From: Chengkuizengella axinellae
GTDB taxonomy: Bacteria > Bacillota > Bacilli > Paenibacillales > KCTC-33759
DNA length: 64,000 nt
Direction of reading: 5' to 3'
NCBI RefSeq assembly: GCF_030730905.1
Contig: NZ_JAVAMP010000001.1
Coordinates: 744,001 to 808,000, forward strand
The first letter of the stretch is position 1; each line of letters begins with the position of its first letter. Shown here in pieces: positions 26,833 through 36,274 of the stretch. The notes under the pieces were generated by a model. The model was not told the origin of the DNA. It did not search any database and was given only the letters and a program-made list of their open reading frames with translations. A program made the translations under genes and the position numbers.

Positions 26833-27837
26833 TTACAATTCCTCTTCTAAATTAATTCTAATACTTCTTTTTTCTTTAAAAACTCTTACAAATGTTTTTC
26901 CTAGTAATTCTAAACTATTATAATAGCTTTTTATTAACTTTTTATCCAAGTTATAATTGAGCTTTGCTTCATGAATCAGCTCATGACGTTCCTTAATTAA
27001 TTGAGACAGTATTGAAATTAATTTTTCTTCCTCACCGTCTATTGAAATTTTTTCATTTAATATATGGGTAAACAAGTCTAAACCTATATACTTGGTAAAT
27101 GCTCTGTTTGCAGATTTAAAATTCTGAAAGGAATATTCCTCAATCTCAATATCAATTATTGATTTTTCTTTTTCTACTAATTCCTTAACTATGTTATATG
27201 GAAGTGTTTCTTTCTTACTATATATTAAATTTTCAGATTCTTTATTTGTTTCTATATATCTATAGATAAAAGTCTTTAAAAAATCCTCCATAATGGAAAC
27301 AAAGTATGGAACTAAGAGGTTATTCGTCAAGAAGTTCTTTTCACCATATGGGAGAATTCCTAAGTCCAAATAATTATGTACTCTTTTAATATCAACATCT
27401 TCCATTAATTGTTTAACCATTACTAAATTCCGCTCAAATCTGAGATAGGCAAAACCACAGGCTATATCTGTTCGAGAAAGCTTTGGAATGTCATTTTCAA
27501 AAAAACCATGTCCCTCATCGCCATATACAATTCCACCAAATTTATTATTTAATTCTTTAATGGTATCTATTTGTTTTTGAAAGTCACCGTGACTTCGTCC
27601 TGCCTTTGTATTAGTAGAACAAACTGTTTTAAATTCTTTATCTTTTCCATCAATATGCAATATATTATCATACCCTAAATAAAACATACAGCCTCTAGTT
27701 GATACGTAGTCATAATCAAACCAATAATATGTATCTTCAATTTCTTCATCTTTCCTAAAACCTAAAGAAGACACTACCTTTTCAATTTCGTTTTTTTTAA
27801 TAGTTTTATTTACTAAAAGATGTAAATCAATACTCAT
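26833..27837 (-). CDS. HEPN-type protein, second gene of a two-gene cargo operon
   Basis: 334 residues. Near the C-terminus (~285) is RHELIH, fitting the R-x4-H catalytic motif of HEPN ribonucleases, within a helical region (QLIKERHELIHEAKLNY). The N-terminal half has aromatic-rich FDYDYVSTRGCMFYLGYD and is unassigned. ATG 27837 follows AGGTGGTG. It starts 15 nt after the stop of the DUF4145 gene, so the two form one operon. HEPN proteins often act in phage defence or toxin systems (established knowledge); the role here is inferred. Confidence 0.55.
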   Translation of the reverse strand: MSIDLHLLVNKTIKKNEIEKVVSSLGFRKDEEIEDTYYWFDYDYVSTRGCMFYLGYDNILHIDGKDKEFKTVCSTNTKAGRSHGDFQKQIDTIKELNNKFGGIVYGDEGHGFFENDIPKLSRTDIACGFAYLRFERNLVMVKQLMEDVDIKRVHNYLDLGILPYGEKNFLTNNLLVPYFVSIMEDFLKTFIYRYIETNKESENLIYSKKETLPYNIVKELVEKEKSIIDIEIEEYSFQNFKSANRAFTKYIGLDLFTHILNEKISIDGEEEKLISILSQLIKERHELIHEAKLNYNLDKKLIKSYYNSLELLGKTFVRVFKEKRSIRINLEEEL

Positions 27838-27852
27838 GTGAGCACCACCTAA

Positions 27853-28542
27853 TTATGAGTTCATTTCACTTAAAATGTTTTGAGTTTTAATCTCAGATGA
27901 TATCCAGTAGATTGTAACTTCAATTAAACTTTTTAAGTCATTAATGTCTTTGTTTCCCCATTTTCTTACATAGTGTGTTTCATCATTTCCTAACCAAACA
28001 CCTCTTTTAGCAACCTCTTTGACGTTTTGGTCAGTTATATTCTCACTAATGCATTTACCAAGAAATTTTCCTTCTATTTTATCTCTGTCCTCATTTTTAA
28101 AATTAATCAAATAGTCTTTTATGAGAAATTCTAAAGCTTTTCTATAGCCCATACCAGCAATGTGATTTAAATTATGACTTTCTGCCTCTAATGCTTGATT
28201 AAATATATCTGAAAACTCAGAAGATACTTCATTAATTTCTTCTTCAAAAACTTTTTTCTTAGTAGTAGCGGGGTAAATGTCTTCCAATTCCCATAGTTCA
28301 TTTCCTAAATCATCATTGCAAAACCCATAGTGAGCTATAAATATTTTCCCGCACAAGTTCTGTGTACATTTTAAGACTACTTGGATTGGAGATCCATGAA
28401 TTAAAAATTCATTATAAATCTGGTAAGCATCTATAAAAATAGGTTCAATACCAACTTGACAAAGAGGACATGTATCCGGAAGGTGGTTAATAGTGGCAGA
28501 ATCTTCATCTTTGTTAAAGTCGTAAAAATCGATATTTTTCAT
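27853..28542 (-). CDS. DUF4145-type protein with N-terminal zinc-ribbon-like motif
   Basis: About 229 residues. CPLC and C..NLCG near the N-terminus may bind zinc. The C-terminal domain (AEGHNLNHIAGMGYRKALEFLIKDYL-like, LGNDETHYVRKW) matches DUF4145, a HEPN-superfamily domain frequent beside restriction and defence genes. Start ATG 28542 behind AAGGAG with 10-nt spacing. First gene of the operon with the HEPN-type protein; probably partners. Confidence 0.65.
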   Translation of the reverse strand: MKNIDFYDFNKDEDSATINHLPDTCPLCQVGIEPIFIDAYQIYNEFLIHGSPIQVVLKCTQNLCGKIFIAHYGFCNDDLGNELWELEDIYPATTKKKVFEEEINEVSSEFSDIFNQALEAESHNLNHIAGMGYRKALEFLIKDYLINFKNEDRDKIEGKFLGKCISENITDQNVKEVAKRGVWLGNDETHYVRKWGNKDINDLKSLIEVTIYWISSEIKTQNILSEMNS

Positions 28543-28687
28543 AAAATCAAAACTCCTTATCAAATTATTATTTATAACTAAATTTATATTTTAAACTTGT
28601 ATTCTTACTCGTTAGCAACCCTATATAGTGTAAGGGCTATTGTTCCTATTAGATTAAATCAAATCTAGTAAAATTTCAACAAATTAT

Positions 28688-28723
28688 GACGTTTATTTCC
28701 TTTATTGGAATAAGCGTCTTTTT
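28688..28723 (+). terminator. Terminator/attenuator-like hairpin
   Basis: GACGtTTATT...AATAAgCGTC followed by TTTTT, about 50 nt before the next plus-strand gene. It may insulate that gene or attenuate it. Confidence 0.5.
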
Positions 28724-28770
28724 GCGTTGTAAGTGTTATTAAAATTCAAATTCCGAAAGGGGAAGGTAAA

Positions 28771-29124
28771 ATGGAAAACGTCGTAAAAAACACAAACGAA
28801 GTAAAAGGTTATTGCAAGATCTGTAAATCCGAACACATTCTTAGTCAGACGAGAGATAACGAAGGGAATATCGTAGGATTATTCTGTAATACGAGAAAAC
28901 GTGTTGTTGTATTAAACAAGATGGCGTATCAATTCACACAGACGGAATTTGCAAAGGAGAATCGAGTCAACTACTTCTTTACGTTATGCATCTTAGAGGA
29001 TATGTTGTTTTGGAAGATGAAAGAGTTAAAACGTAAGCGTCGTGAGGAACGGGAGGTACAACAAGAAAGAAATTGTACTGACTCCGGCTGGAGGCGTTTA
29101 AAATATGAGCCAACATCGAAATAA
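28771..29124 (+). CDS. Small phage protein with zinc-finger-like N-terminus
   Basis: 117 residues. YCKICKSEHIL...GLFCNT gives three cysteines and a histidine like a short zinc ribbon. The C-terminus is a basic helix (KMKELKRKRREEREVQQER). RBS AAGGGGAAGG. Overlaps the replication gene by 20 nt. Function unknown. Confidence 0.55.
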   Translation: MENVVKNTNEVKGYCKICKSEHILSQTRDNEGNIVGLFCNTRKRVVVLNKMAYQFTQTEFAKENRVNYFFTLCILEDMLFWKMKELKRKRREEREVQQERNCTDSGWRRLKYEPTSK

Positions 29125-29659
29125 AGACAAAATTAGTCGAGATTATACGAAGTTTCCGAACGCACTTTGGCGACTATATCCGAAGCTTCCGAAGTTCAAA
29201 GGCGATCATGCTTCGGTGTACTCGTTCTTGCTAGCGATGTTTAACGATAAGCTTGGGTATTCGTATCCTACGATCCAACAGATTTCTTTCGTATGTGGGC
29301 GAGGGAAAACCCGTACGAAAGAGATTATTAACGACCTGGAGGAATACGGATTGATTAAAAAAAGACGAACAGTAAACATGAACAACGTGTATGTCGTGAA
29401 TAAACCGATTGAAGATAAGGCGGAGTTTTACGCCAGGTTTCCGAATGCTAGTCGAGAGGATACGTTTAAAAGTGGGGCGGTTCCTACTGATCGAATAGAG
29501 GTCGAAGAGAAGCGGATGGATATCGTATTTTAGTCGAATTAGGTGGGTCGGAATCCGACTGGGGTGAGTCGCATAGTGACCGAGGTGGGTCGCATTCCGA
29601 CTCAGGGTGGGTCGGATAGTGGCTCATATAAAGATTTATATACAAAAACTTATAACTAA
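29105..29659 (+). pseudogene. Phage replication initiator-like helix-turn-helix protein, interrupted
   Basis: The frame from ATG 29105 encodes 142 residues with a winged-helix domain (YSYPTIQQISFVCGRGKTRTKEIINDLEEYGLI, in parts ~50-85), as in DnaD-like or RepA-like phage replisome organisers. Two in-frame TAG codons (29531 and 29540) follow. After them the same frame reads VGRNPTG, VSRIVTE, VGRIPTQGGSDSGSYKDLYTKTYN up to 29659, a characteristic C-terminal end of such proteins. So it is a truncated version; the N-terminal domain may still be made. Confidence 0.65.
29542..29626 (+). repeat. Four 21-bp iteron-like repeats
   Basis: Four copies of GGTGGGTCGSAWWSYGACT starting at 29542, 29563, 29584 and 29606: period 21, i.e. 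seven codons. Repeats inside a replication initiator gene often serve as its own binding sites (origin). CRISPR is excluded, since there are no spacers. Confidence 0.6.
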
Positions 29660-30534
29660 GATTTATAAAAAAGATATAGAGTTTTATTTTTAAATATATT
29701 AATTAAAAAAGAATAAAAAAAGAAAGAGAGTAGAGTAATACATGAAGAGAATTCAAAGAAGAAAAATCAAGAAGTAAAAGAAAAAAGAAAAAAAAGATCT
29801 TAGGGGAAAGAACATGATGATTAATCATGGAAGTAAATACATGAAGGCGTAGTTATTTAGTTATTATTTATTTATATATCTAATACGGTAAAGAACTTAA
29901 ATATATTATTTATAATATCTTATACGGTATAGAAGTTATTATATAAGGTTAATACGGTAATGTTTTTATTATTATTATTATTTTATATATCTACAACGGT
30001 GATGTTTTAAAATAATAGAAAGATTATTCAAAGAAGTACAAGCAAGGGACAACGAGCCAAGCGCAGGCAGCGCGAATTCCGATTTGTCGCAATCGTTACT
30101 CGAAAGCGTACCATATATTTTAAACAAGCGTTTAATGTAGGTATTTTATAAACAAAAGATTAGTGTGTAAAACAATGTGTAACTAGCATTTTTGGAATTC
30201 ATCTGCGACATGACTCTGACTGGAAGCCCTTCGAAAACTCAGGGGGTGGTTCATTATTTGACGTTAATGACTATCTAATAATAACTGCATAAACGATGAA
30301 TAAACGGTGTATATAGTCGATTTTGCTGTATTTGTATAACTATCACAACTTAAAAATCGCATAGCATCAAGGGATTATACGATTCAGACTATTGTATATA
30401 ATCTGCGTTTTGTACACATGTACATCGCGTTAATTAACTAAAGAATGCGTTACCCCCAAGGGGAGGGTCGATATGACTGCGACTGCTGATCAGAATTAGC
30501 TCGCTAATTTTTGAACTCAAGGTGGAGGGTATTT
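29660..30534. other. 875-bp stretch without a gene, with four ACGGT motifs
   Basis: Very AT-rich to 30040. The motif TAATACGGTAAAG recurs at 29881, 29930 (TTATACGGTATAG), 29950 (TAATACGGTAATG) and 29991 (CTACAACGGTGATG) inside runs of A/T. From 30040 to 30150 the GC content rises and frames stay open without starts, perhaps a gene relic. The rest shows only short frames. With the iterons on its left this resembles an origin region. Confidence 0.4.
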
Positions 30535-31005
30535 TTAAGCTAATGTAATTCTAACTATGGTGCAAGTAGAAAGGATAATTTCAAAAGTAGAAGTAGCAGG
30601 ACGACCGAGCTTAACTGTCCCATTTCCAACTTCAATAACAAATTGAGGTGTGAAATTTACAGGACTAGGTATTTCAGGGATTATGGATTGACCTATAAGT
30701 GAGTTTAATAAGTTTGTATTTGGATCTTCACAACAAGCACATACACCTACATTTTTTCTGACTGACGGTCTTAGATTAATCTCATTCGGAAGGTTTTCTG
30801 TAAAGTATGAGACCCCGATAATATTACAAGCTGGAAAATTTCCTCTTGTAGTAAAGGCAATGGAGTCTTTTACTTCAATAAGGTTCGATGTTAGAGAAAC
30901 AGCTACAGGAGTAATAATATTAACATTTTGACCTATTAACTGATTTAAAACGTTCAACATCGGACAAACACAACATTCACATTTATTATCATCAAAAATA
31001 CTCAT
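30535..31005 (-). CDS. Family A cysteine-rich spore-surface-type protein, copy A1
   Basis: 156 residues. The N-terminus has CECCVCPM then VLNQLIGQNVNI. The middle has VKDSIAFTTRGNFPACNIIGVSY. The second half starts CACCEDPNTNLLNSLIGQ and ends STCTIVRI. It is the most divergent full copy, with short loops, and lies inside the prophage next to the replication region. Ten or so cysteines suggest disulfide cross-linking. The family's function is not known to me; a coat/crust role is inferred from the sporulation-type promoters of neighbours. Confidence 0.7.
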   Translation of the reverse strand: MSIFDDNKCECCVCPMLNVLNQLIGQNVNIITPVAVSLTSNLIEVKDSIAFTTRGNFPACNIIGVSYFTENLPNEINLRPSVRKNVGVCACCEDPNTNLLNSLIGQSIIPEIPSPVNFTPQFVIEVGNGTVKLGRPATSTFEIILSTCTIVRITLA

Positions 31006-31277
31006 CTTTTACAAACTCCTTTTGGTGGAATAGATGAGATATTATATGTGATATTTGAAAGTATTGATTAGATTACTGTCCTGCAATAGAAAAAATCCGC
31101 TATTATCCAGAGAGAATAATATTTCATGTTTCCAGTTGACGTATAGAAACGAACTAACACGAAGTTTAAACGTATAAAATACGCTTTGTTTGACGTTTGT
31201 TTATCTAAAATGAATATTTGTACCAAAACGACAAAAAACGTCTTATAATCGAATCTGAGACGTCTGATAGGATGTTG

Positions 31278-31664
31278 TTATTTTTCGTTTGATTTAGCAC
31301 ATTGTTCGCAAGGTTCATTTTGATATTTATATAATCCACATTCTTGACATATCTCAGTTGGGCGCTGTTTCTTATTAGGGAATTTTTTAAGATCAGCTAG
31401 TTCTTTGAAGAATGAATCCAATACATTGTTATACTCGATCCACTCATAGGGAGGAATCTTATTAACGATTTGATAGTGAATATGTCTAGCAATAAAATCA
31501 GGCTCTAATTTGTCTCGAAAAAGCATGGTGTTTATGATTTTCCCATAGTGGTCGACCCAATAATCGGCATCTTCTTTTGAGTGGCTATAATCATTTACAA
31601 GTATGTCAGTCACATCGCTGCTGAAGTAGGTATTTTGATAATTCTGATAATCCAACAGAACCAC
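31278..31664 (-). CDS. Uncharacterised protein with C-terminal zinc-ribbon motif
   Basis: 128 residues. Mostly helical body with several aromatic residues (DADYWVDHYGKIINTMLF), ending in CQECGLYKYQNEPCEQC, a four-cysteine zinc-binding pattern. No good family match. Located between A1 and B1 in the prophage. Confidence 0.5.
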   Translation of the reverse strand: MVLLDYQNYQNTYFSSDVTDILVNDYSHSKEDADYWVDHYGKIINTMLFRDKLEPDFIARHIHYQIVNKIPPYEWIEYNNVLDSFFKELADLKKFPNKKQRPTEICQECGLYKYQNEPCEQCAKSNEK

Positions 31665-31767
31665 ACCCTTGATTAATGTTTTAATAGATTATAACACATG
31701 AAATGTATGTGATTTAAAAATTACAGATTAATCGCCAGATAAACGTGAAATCAGCGCTCTTTTTTTC

Positions 31768-31831
31768 CATTCCAGCCCATAGATACCAGTCCAAGCAATT
31801 TCATTAGATTATTCATAAGATAGTGTGAAAT
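31768..31831 (+). promoter_or_regulatory. Conserved upstream block of family B (copy 1)
   Basis: CCAGCCCATAGATA..., GTCCAAGCAATTT, ATTAGATTATTCATAAGATA. The same block is found at 44577, 45194 and 47092. It contains CATAAGATA, which fits the sigma-K -10 pattern CATAnnnTA. Confidence 0.55.
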
Positions 31832-31865
31832 GATATTTTAATCTAAGAAGTTGGGAGGTTAGTTT

Positions 31866-32351
31866 ATGGGGTTAAATAAAGCACCTTTTGTTGTTGGTCA
31901 AAGTGTTTCAGTAGATGATCCATATGATCGGACCGATCCAGATGTAATTTCTATTCCTACTCCTGGTGATTCTGAGGAAGTTCTTGCTGTTGATGTGTGT
32001 GTTAAACAACCGCATAAAACTCAAGTATTGCTAGACTCCATGGTTCAGGTTGCTGTTCGAGCAACATTGTCACCATTTCCAGTTAATGTTACCTTTGTAG
32101 TAGAATATGAGTTAGAACGTAATGGAACTACAATTGCTTCCATTAATAATGAAATGGATTACTTGGCAGTAGGCAGCACACCTGGAGTCGATGGAAGGCA
32201 TAATAACTTTCCTAATTTTCCTTTAGTCGATGAAAATCCAAATCCAGGAAACAATACCTATGTATTAAGATGTACAAATTTTAGTTCTAATCCCTCTCCA
32301 TTTATTACAATAGGCTCCCGAAGTCTAAAAGCCACTGTATTTGAATGCTAG
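31866..32351 (+). CDS. Family B beta-rich spore-surface-type protein, copy B1
   Basis: 161 residues, intact. Family pattern: MGLNKAPFVVGQSVSVDDPY, VDVCVKQPHKTQVLLDS, YELERNGTTIASINNEMDY, NFPNFPLVDENPNPG and IGSRSLKATV at the end. Predicted all-beta, jelly-roll-like. RBS GGGAGG before the ATG. The conserved upstream block suggests expression in the mother cell during sporulation. It sits just upstream of the terminase genes as an independent unit with its own terminator. Confidence 0.7.
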   Translation: MGLNKAPFVVGQSVSVDDPYDRTDPDVISIPTPGDSEEVLAVDVCVKQPHKTQVLLDSMVQVAVRATLSPFPVNVTFVVEYELERNGTTIASINNEMDYLAVGSTPGVDGRHNNFPNFPLVDENPNPGNNTYVLRCTNFSSNPSPFITIGSRSLKATVFEC

Positions 32352-32398
32352 ATAACAGTTTAAAAATAGAATTTTATGATTAAACGCCAAACAGGAAG

Positions 32399-32421
32399 GA
32401 CGTAGAGATACGTCTTTTTTT
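32399..32421 (+). terminator. Terminator of B1
   Basis: GACGTAgagaTACGTC followed by seven T's; the homologous stem follows copy B3 at 45165. Confidence 0.75.
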
Positions 32422-32451
32422 GTTGGATTAAATTACGAAAGGAGTGTTTAC

Positions 32452-32898
32452 ATGGGAAGAGCAGCAACAAAAAAGCGGAAAAAAGCGCTAGAGGCGAAAC
32501 TCGGCGCAAAAAAGTGTCAAACGGCATTACTACTCGTTGAACGGGAGATATCTCCATATAAAGAACGAATGACATTCGATGAAATTGCGAAAGAAGTTGG
32601 ATTCCACCGTAAAACGATTTGGGAATGGCGTACCCAAGACGATGATTTTATCGAATATGTGAATCTACTTTCCGATGACTTCTTGAAATCTAAAAGGCCT
32701 GAAGTATACAGTGCATTGATGAAGTTAATTAGCGGAGAGCAGCCGTCAGTCAAAGGAATTGATTTATTCTTTAAACGTTGGGGATTGTTAACTGAAAAGC
32801 AGGAGATTACACAAATTACGAATAACGGCGGTGCAAACCAGAGCAACGAGGAAATTGCGAAATCAAACGATGAAATAGACGAATTGTTAAAAGAATAA
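32452..32898 (+). CDS. Phage terminase small subunit-like protein
   Basis: 148 residues with an N-terminal basic tail (GRAATKKRKKALEAK) and a helix-turn-helix (MTFDEIAKEVGFHRKTIWEWR, in parts ~42-62) like phBC6A51-type terminase small subunits. The C-terminal tail is acidic. It recognises pac DNA and recruits the large subunit encoded 12 nt downstream. RBS GAAAGGAG. Confidence 0.8.
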   Translation: MGRAATKKRKKALEAKLGAKKCQTALLLVEREISPYKERMTFDEIAKEVGFHRKTIWEWRTQDDDFIEYVNLLSDDFLKSKRPEVYSALMKLISGEQPSVKGIDLFFKRWGLLTEKQEITQITNNGGANQSNEEIAKSNDEIDELLKE

Positions 32899-32910
32899 GG
32901 AGGTGCGTCA

Positions 32911-34671
32911 TTGGCGTATGTAGATGGCAAATGGTTAGATCGAAAACAACGCGCCAAGCGCATCAAATTAATTCAAGAACGAGCGCGAAAGCTAAAGACG
33001 TTGCATGAATCCGGAAAAGCTTCGGAATATTACATCGAAATGTTTAACACAGATCTGGAAGAGTTAAAACGGTTGAAACGGATCCATCGAGCTGAAGTCG
33101 ATAATGCTTATTTCACTTATGAGTATTTATCTGACGAACATAATTCAGATAATGAGGATAACATCGTACTTCATGCTGAAGATGGCACAAAACACGATCC
33201 GCTCGAAGAGATAGCTCCGATCCACCGTGAATTTTTTGATCTCTGTGATTATGTGGACCACGACGTTCGGAATGCTAGATTAGGAATTGCAGCAGCCAGG
33301 GGACATTCTAAATCTGGCATGTTTTCAAATAGTTATCCACTACATCAAACTGTTTATCGTAAAAGGAAGTACATTCTAATCATCTCTGAAACAGATGGTC
33401 TAGCGAAGAAGCTTATCGGATGGGTGAATAAACAGCTTAAATTTAACAAGAAGTTAATTGAGGATTTCGGGCCACTACTTTACGAAAAGAATACGATGAA
33501 CGAAAAGGATAACGAAGAAGCGTTCATTACGTTATCTAATACGTTAGTTGAAGCGAGTTCTTCAGGAAAACAATTACGTGGTAAACGCCATGGCTCAAGA
33601 CGACCAGATCTCGTTATCGTTGACGATCCTTCATCGATTCATAACGAAGGTACGAAAGAGGCTCGTGAAAAGCTCATTCATTGGTTCAACTCCGTTGTGG
33701 TTCCGATTGGTACGAAATCTACCGCAATTATATTAGTTGGTACGATGGTATCCGCAACAGGACTATTAAACCACGTACTGAAGCGGAAGGATTTTAAATC
33801 ATCTTTCCACGGGGCCATTATTAAAGATCCTGATAATCCGAAGTTATGGGAAGAGTATTGCGAGATTTATAGTCGTTCTGACGACATGGACGAAGCCAAT
33901 GAGTTTTACGTAAACAATAAAGAAAAAATGGAACAAGGCATTGTATTAGCGTGGTCGTGGCGATGGACATACCGAGATCTCATGCATGAAAAAGTGAACA
34001 TGGGAACGCGAGCTTTTAATTCCGAGTTTAAGAATTTGGCATTTAGCGAAGATGAGCAATTCTTCTTTCCAGAGTCATACGCATATTTCCGCTATGAATA
34101 CGAAAACGGCCAAAAGTTTATTCGATTTGAAGATATGAGAATATCAGTAGATGACCTGAAACTCACGAAATCAGGGTTTTGGGATATTGCAATGGGTAAA
34201 AACGCTAGATCTTGTTATAACGCAGTCATCACGGTCGGACGATATGAGAAGACGGGACATATCTTTGTGATGGACGAGTATGCATCGAAGGAGCAGCCAC
34301 ACAAGTATATCGACTTAATCGTTGAGAAGATTCGGATCATGCGACATAACGTATTCAGCGTCGAGACAATTAATGCTCAACACGAGTTCTTTCGCCAACT
34401 AAAAGAAGCCCTACGAAAAGCAGGACTGTATAAGACAAAAATGAATGAGGCCAAGTCACATAAGAGATCCAAAGAAGAACGGATTGAATCGTTAGAGCCG
34501 ATGTGCCATAATCGAACGATCGTGTTTAATGCGAGTCATACGATTTTACTCGATCAAATGACGCAGTATCCACACGGTGATTATGTAGATTCGTTAGATG
34601 CGTTGTCTGGTGCGGTTGAAAACGTGGCGAAAGCAAAAAAAGTAGTTAGAAATAAGCCTAGTTGGTTGTAG
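32911..34671 (+). CDS. Phage terminase large subunit
   Basis: 586 residues. ATPase part with a Walker A-like AAARGHSKS (~127-135), Walker B region RRPDLVIVDDPSS (~220-232) and coupling LVGTMVSATG. The C-terminal nuclease domain begins at SGFWDIAMG and has FVMDEYASKEQPHKYIDLI and DSLDALSGAVE at the end with expected acidic residues. TTG start 9 nt after AAGGAGG. Appears intact although the portal after it is truncated. A fragment of a second copy lies at 40716. Confidence 0.9.
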   Translation: MAYVDGKWLDRKQRAKRIKLIQERARKLKTLHESGKASEYYIEMFNTDLEELKRLKRIHRAEVDNAYFTYEYLSDEHNSDNEDNIVLHAEDGTKHDPLEEIAPIHREFFDLCDYVDHDVRNARLGIAAARGHSKSGMFSNSYPLHQTVYRKRKYILIISETDGLAKKLIGWVNKQLKFNKKLIEDFGPLLYEKNTMNEKDNEEAFITLSNTLVEASSSGKQLRGKRHGSRRPDLVIVDDPSSIHNEGTKEAREKLIHWFNSVVVPIGTKSTAIILVGTMVSATGLLNHVLKRKDFKSSFHGAIIKDPDNPKLWEEYCEIYSRSDDMDEANEFYVNNKEKMEQGIVLAWSWRWTYRDLMHEKVNMGTRAFNSEFKNLAFSEDEQFFFPESYAYFRYEYENGQKFIRFEDMRISVDDLKLTKSGFWDIAMGKNARSCYNAVITVGRYEKTGHIFVMDEYASKEQPHKYIDLIVEKIRIMRHNVFSVETINAQHEFFRQLKEALRKAGLYKTKMNEAKSHKRSKEERIESLEPMCHNRTIVFNASHTILLDQMTQYPHGDYVDSLDALSGAVENVAKAKKVVRNKPSWL

Positions 34672-34678
34672 ATTTCTT

Positions 34679-35146
34679 TTATTTAAAAAGTAAGTTAGCG
34701 TCGATATCAAATCCGCAAGCTTTTAGCTCAGTAACTAGGGTTTGCATCCAGCCGTTAGAACCATCATATTTTGTGTAAATTACTCCCGCAATGTCAGACG
34801 GCTTTTCAAAATTGTCGGATTCTTTAAGGAGTGTTAAGACCCTATCTCTTCCTAACTTTCCTATAAACATTCCTAATTCTAGAACTACATTTTGACGAGC
34901 TCTATAAGAATCTTCTTGTGAATCTTTAGCACGACCAACATCATCAGGAGAGAGTAAGATAATGGCAAATGATACATCTGCTGACTCATCCATCAGTTTT
35001 TCAATTACAGTTCGTCCTCTATCCGGATATTCATGTAGTATAATAGCTTCCAAATTAAGTCTCTCAACTGTTCTAGCAACATTTAATTTCATTTCTTCAT
35101 CATGACCGTGGACAATGAATATTTTATTTGATGATGGAAAAAGCAT
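34679..35146 (-). CDS. TIR-like nucleotide-binding domain protein (CAP12/Pycsar-effector type)
   Basis: 155 residues. KIFIVHGHDEEMKLNVARTVERL, then ILHEYPDRGRTVIEKL, AIILLSPDDVG and RQNVVLELGMFIGKLGRDRV (read in parts) are hallmarks of the TIR-like family whose members can be NAD-cleaving defence effectors (established knowledge). In-frame coding-like sequence continues upstream to about 35303 (ending TFEDVTGQTSD before the Met) without a standard start, so an N-terminal domain seems to have been cut off. Placed antisense between terminase and portal, a usual cargo site. Confidence 0.7.
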   Translation of the reverse strand: MLFPSSNKIFIVHGHDEEMKLNVARTVERLNLEAIILHEYPDRGRTVIEKLMDESADVSFAIILLSPDDVGRAKDSQEDSYRARQNVVLELGMFIGKLGRDRVLTLLKESDNFEKPSDIAGVIYTKYDGSNGWMQTLVTELKACGFDIDANLLFK

Positions 35147-35329
35147 ATCACTTGTTTGGCCCGTTACATCTTCAAAAGTCGGGAATTTATCATTGTTAAT
35201 TTCGAGTTCGAAAATAGCATTCTGGATAATTTTTTCTAATCTAATTTTGCCATTTTTTATTTTTATCTTTGTTAATAGTTTACCAAAAAAATAGAATTAA
35301 TAGGAAATAAAAATGAAAGGAGGAATTGA

Positions 35330-36274
35330 ATGTCAAAACTATTTTATACAGGCGGTCAGTACCCACAACCTGACTCTATCGAACGCCTAGCGAAATATAA
35401 ACGTGGTCGTAAAATATTCGATGGAAAACAAGCAGAAGTATACGAACGTGCTTCGGAAATTTTAAAAGATACCCCACATGCTGCCCACCTTAAAAAGCTT
35501 TATATCGCTGTAAACTTGATGGACGTATTATTGACCAAGCCGAGTGATTTAATGGTTGGGGAACCGCCGACATATGAATCTGGTTTTCCTGATGACACGG
35601 TCCAACAACGGAGTTTAAATTCTATCGTTGAAGAGAATGATTTAAACCAGTTGATTCACGAAAATGTTATCGGAGCTGGAATTCGAGGGGATGCTTGGAT
35701 TAAGACGTACCATGCTAAACGACAAGACCTATCTGAGATACCGGAAGGATTCACAGCACCTACAGTAATTGCCGAACCAATCATTGAATCTGTTGATGCC
35801 TCAATTGTATTCCCTGAATTGTCAAACGGCTCTCGTAAGAAGTTCAAGGCAATTAATATCGCTTCGATTGAGTGGGTAGACGATGACAAAGAGGAAATTC
35901 CTTATCTCAATGTTGAGCGTCATGTACCTGGATACATTATCTATGAACGGTACGAGCTCTCTAGTAAAGGCGTAGATACCACTTATGGAATAGAGATATC
36001 AACCTACTCAATAGAAGATCAAGTTTCTACAGGGCGTGATGTTGATATTGTTGAAACGGGCGTTCCTCACATGTTAGTTCATCACGTTCCTTACAAGACT
36101 GTAGACGACGATTGGAAAGGGATTAGTGGTATAGAAAAACTTGAATCCGTGCTAGTTGCGATTAATGACCGTCTCGTACAAATTGATTATATTCTTTGGG
36201 GTATTTATTCCAAATGGATTGCCAACTACAATACTAAAGTCTTTACCTGGTATTCTACTTACAGCTGCAAATAA
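35330..36274 (+). pseudogene. Phage portal protein (SPP1 gp6-like), truncated
   Basis: Residues 1-~288 are a good portal N-terminal part (YRASEILKDTPH-like, LKKLYIAVNLMDVLLTKPSDLMVGEPP, SGIEKLESVLVAINDRLVQIDYIL), after which the frame runs through foreign sequence (WGIYSKWIANY...) and stops at 36274. Normal portals have ~450 or more residues. The junction, at about 36197, joins it tail-to-tail with a truncated ParM-like gene. RBS AAAGGAGG. Head and tail genes after the portal are all missing. Confidence 0.8.

Noticed and set aside
29542-29626. CRISPR array
   Set aside because: The 21-bp repeats are contiguous, in phase with codons and have no spacers; no cas genes nearby.
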